Shown here: positions 61,973 to 64,000 of the stretch, piece by piece
Layout of the letters: every line of letters starts with the position of its first letter
How positions within the stretch are numbered: position 1 is the stretch's first letter
NCBI GenBank assembly: GCA_023423275.1
Contig: JAFAFW010000062.1
Location: forward strand, 1 to 64,000
Source of the DNA: Pseudomonadota bacterium
GTDB taxonomy: Bacteria > Pseudomonadota > Alphaproteobacteria > Rhizobiales > Hyphomicrobiaceae
Direction of reading: 5' to 3'
Length of the DNA: 64,000 nt
Program-made: the position numbers and the translations under genes
The notes under the pieces: generated by a model
Told to the model about the DNA's origin: nothing
What the model saw: the letters and a program-made list of their open reading frames with translations, nothing else
Databases searched by the model: none

Positions 61973-64000
61973 ATGGCCACTGAACGCTACAACGCGCCGG
62001 CACGAGAGAAGCATTGGCAGCACGTCTGGGAGAACCGCGAGGTCTTCAAGGCCTCGAACGCCGATACGCGCGCGAAATGCTACGTTCTAGAGATGTTCCC
62101 GTACCCGTCGGGGCGCATCCATATGGGCCATGTCCGTAACTACACGATGGGTGACGTGTTTGCCCGCTACAAGCGCGCGAAGGGGTTCAACGTCCTGCAT
62201 CCGATGGGCTGGGACGCGTTCGGCATGCCCGCCGAAAACGCCGCCATGGAACGCAAGACGCACCCGGCCAAATGGACCTACGCCAACATCGCCGCGATGA
62301 AGGCGCAGCTCAAGTCCATGGGACTGTCGCTGGACTGGTCGCGCGAGTTCGCGACCTGCGATGTCGCCTATTACCACCGTCAGCAGATGCTGTTCCTGGA
62401 CTTCTATAAGACGGGCCTGGCCTACCGCGGTGTCGGCAAGGTCAACTGGGATCCGGTCGATCAGACCGTGCTGGCCAACGAACAGGTCATCGACGGGCGC
62501 GGCTGGCGCTCGGGTGCGCTGGTCGAAACCCGCGAGATGCCTGTCTGGTACTTCAAGATCACCGAGTATGCCGACGAGCTGCTGTCGGCCCTGGCGACTC
62601 TGGAGCGTTGGCCAGACAAAGTGCGCCTGATGCAGGCGAACTGGATCGGCCGTTCGGAAGGCTTGCAGATGCGCTACAAGCTGGCTGGGCAAGCACTGCC
62701 GGCCAGCTTCAACGAGCTGGAAGTCTTCACCACCCGCGCCGACACCATTTTCGGCGGCAGCTTCTGCGCGCTGTCACCCGGTCATCCCCTGACTCTGGAA
62801 CTGGCGAAGACGAACCCGGAGCTGGCCGCATTCATCGAGGACTGCAGCCACCTCGGCACCTCGGAAGAGGATATCAACAAGGCCGAGAAGAAGGGCTTCG
62901 ATACCGGCCTGACCGCGACGCATCCGCTGATCCCGGATCGCCAGCTGCCGGTGTACGTCGCCAACTTCGTATTGATGGGCTACGGCACGGGCGCCATATT
63001 CGGTTGCCCGGCACACGACCAGCGCGACTTCGAGTTCGCGACCAAATACGGCTTGCCGATCGTTCCGGTGGTCGTCCCGCAGAACCAGGACCCCAAAACC
63101 TTCAAGCTGTCCGGCGAGGCTTACGACGGACCCGGCCGCATCGCCAATTCCGGTTTCCTGGACGGCAAGACGATCGACGAGGCGAAGGCCGAAGTCGCAG
63201 GCCGAATGGAAGAGGCCGGCAAGGGCGAACGCAAGGTCATGTACCGGCTGCGCGACTGGGGCATTTCGCGCCAGCGCTACTGGGGCTGCCCGGTCCCGGT
63301 CATCCATTGCGAGGCTTGCGGCGTGGTGCCCGTCCCCACCGATCAGTTGCCGGTCAAACTGCCGGACGATGTCACCTTCGACGTACCGGGCAACCCGCTG
63401 GCGCGGCACCCGACCTGGAAGCATGTCGCTTGCCCATCGTGCGGCAAGCCCGCCGTCCGGGAAACCGACACCATGGACACGTTCGTTGACAGCTCCTGGT
63501 ATTATGCGCGCTTCGCGTCACCGGACGCTGAGGAACCGGTCGACGCCGACGCGGCCAAGTACTGGCTGCCCGTCGACCAGTATATCGGCGGCGTCGAGCA
63601 CGCGATCCTGCATCTGCTGTACTCGCGCTTCTTTGCCCGCGCCATGGTTGCCACTGGCGATCTCAACGTGAAGGAGCCGTTCGCGGGCCTGTTCACGCAG
63701 GGCATGGTCACGCACGAGACGTACAGCAAGAACGGCCAGTGGCTGCTGCCGACCGACGTACGCTTCGAGGGTGAAGGCGACAACCGGCGTGCGATCGAGA
63801 TCAGCACCGGCGAGCCGGTCGAGATCGGCTCGATCGAGAAGATGTCGAAGTCGAAGAAAAACCTCGTCGATCCCGACGATATCATCAAATCTTACGGCGC
63901 GGACTGCGCGCGCTGGTTCATGCTGTCCGACAGTCCGCCGGAGCGCGATGTCATCTGGACGGAAGCCGGTGCGGCCGGTGCCAGCCGCTACATGCAGCGC
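61973..64000 (+). CDS. leuS: Leucyl-tRNA synthetase, 5' part (runs off the window)
   Basis: First 676 codons of a class-I synthetase that charges tRNA-Leu. The HIGH motif is HMGH at 50-53 in YPSGRIHMGHVRNYTMGDVF. The editing domain is present in the middle (TTRADTIFGGSFCALSPGHPL, GYGTGAIFGCPAHDQRDFEF). The KMSKS loop is at 623-627 (KMSKSKKNLVDPDDII). The frame stays open to base 64000. The start MATERYNAPAREKHWQ matches the family. A weak AAG-type ribosome-binding site precedes it. Confidence 0.97.
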   Translation, partial: MATERYNAPAREKHWQHVWENREVFKASNADTRAKCYVLEMFPYPSGRIHMGHVRNYTMGDVFARYKRAKGFNVLHPMGWDAFGMPAENAAMERKTHPAKWTYANIAAMKAQLKSMGLSLDWSREFATCDVAYYHRQQMLFLDFYKTGLAYRGVGKVNWDPVDQTVLANEQVIDGRGWRSGALVETREMPVWYFKITEYADELLSALATLERWPDKVRLMQANWIGRSEGLQMRYKLAGQALPASFNELEVFTTRADTIFGGSFCALSPGHPLTLELAKTNPELAAFIEDCSHLGTSEEDINKAEKKGFDTGLTATHPLIPDRQLPVYVANFVLMGYGTGAIFGCPAHDQRDFEFATKYGLPIVPVVVPQNQDPKTFKLSGEAYDGPGRIANSGFLDGKTIDEAKAEVAGRMEEAGKGERKVMYRLRDWGISRQRYWGCPVPVIHCEACGVVPVPTDQLPVKLPDDVTFDVPGNPLARHPTWKHVACPSCGKPAVRETDTMDTFVDSSWYYARFASPDAEEPVDADAAKYWLPVDQYIGGVEHAILHLLYSRFFARAMVATGDLNVKEPFAGLFTQGMVTHETYSKNGQWLLPTDVRFEGEGDNRRAIEISTGEPVEIGSIEKMSKSKKNLVDPDDIIKSYGADCARWFMLSDSPPERDVIWTEAGAAGASRYMQR

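Overview
The window is a GC-rich, gene-dense chromosomal segment from an alphaproteobacterium, most likely of the order Hyphomicrobiales (Rhizobiales). The evidence is a set of gene neighbourhoods typical of that group: hisB-DUF2628-hisH divergent from hslV; Tim44-like/mltA/Smr next to fxsA and secB; aminotransferase-ftsK-lolA; a CenR-like regulator; CarD; RegB/RegA; and DUF2865, DUF3108 and IalB-family proteins. I cannot assign genus or species. I see no rRNA, tRNA, CRISPR array, phage or insertion sequence. This is mostly core genome with a few lineage-specific insertions.

Layout. 1-7720: the phosphate regulon on the minus strand, phoR, pstS, pstC, pstA, pstB, phoU, phoB. 8024-10069: the RegB/RegA redox two-component system. 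10110-14114: an MmcB-like nuclease divergent from a Lon-like protease that overlaps a Usp-like gene. 14333-17512: Sco copper chaperone, intracellular PHB depolymerase and a YgjP-like metallopeptidase. 17526-21237: a small membrane protein and a 1086-residue membrane/coiled-coil protein of unknown function with a duplicated C-terminal module. 21588-24528: an M24-fold hydrolase without metal ligands, convergent with hisB-DUF2628-hisH. 24678-27880: hslV, an SMR exporter, hslU, thpR and a pterin dehydratase. 27885-35268: DUF2865 protein, SDR, threonine aldolase, TAXI-TRAP transporter and quinone oxidoreductase.

35397-41321: SpoU methylase, IalB-like protein, a Tim44/MltA/Smr operon and fxsA, secB, DUF3108. 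41501-47103: SUV3-like helicase, S4 protein, ferredoxin FdxA and a CarD regulator with a histone-H1-like N-terminus. 47169-51383: UbiH-like hydroxylase, TesB, and glnK-amtB behind an apparent NtrC/sigma-54 control region. 51503-57335: L,D-transpeptidase, CenR-like regulator, cyclic-nucleotide-binding protein, LolA and FtsK. 57354-64000: DapC-like aminotransferase, an unknown 289-residue protein, YggS, a Fic protein and the first 676 codons of leuS.

How the genes work together. Phosphate uptake and sensing (pst-pho), nitrogen sensing and uptake (glnK-amtB), redox control (RegBA), carbon-store mobilisation (PhaZ) and envelope growth (CenR, L,D-transpeptidase, MltA, LolA, FtsK) suggest a metabolically flexible free-living bacterium.

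The most unusual signals are: (1) an array of TGTTCA/TGAACA hexamers at 61635-61856, spaced by whole helical turns, between fic and leuS and covering the fic start; (2) a dispersed element with a perfect 23-bp stem at 54663-54794, whose right half recurs at 1-66; (3) the 1086-residue membrane protein with an internal duplication and its small membrane neighbour; (4) a Gdx-like SMR gene inside hslV-hslU.
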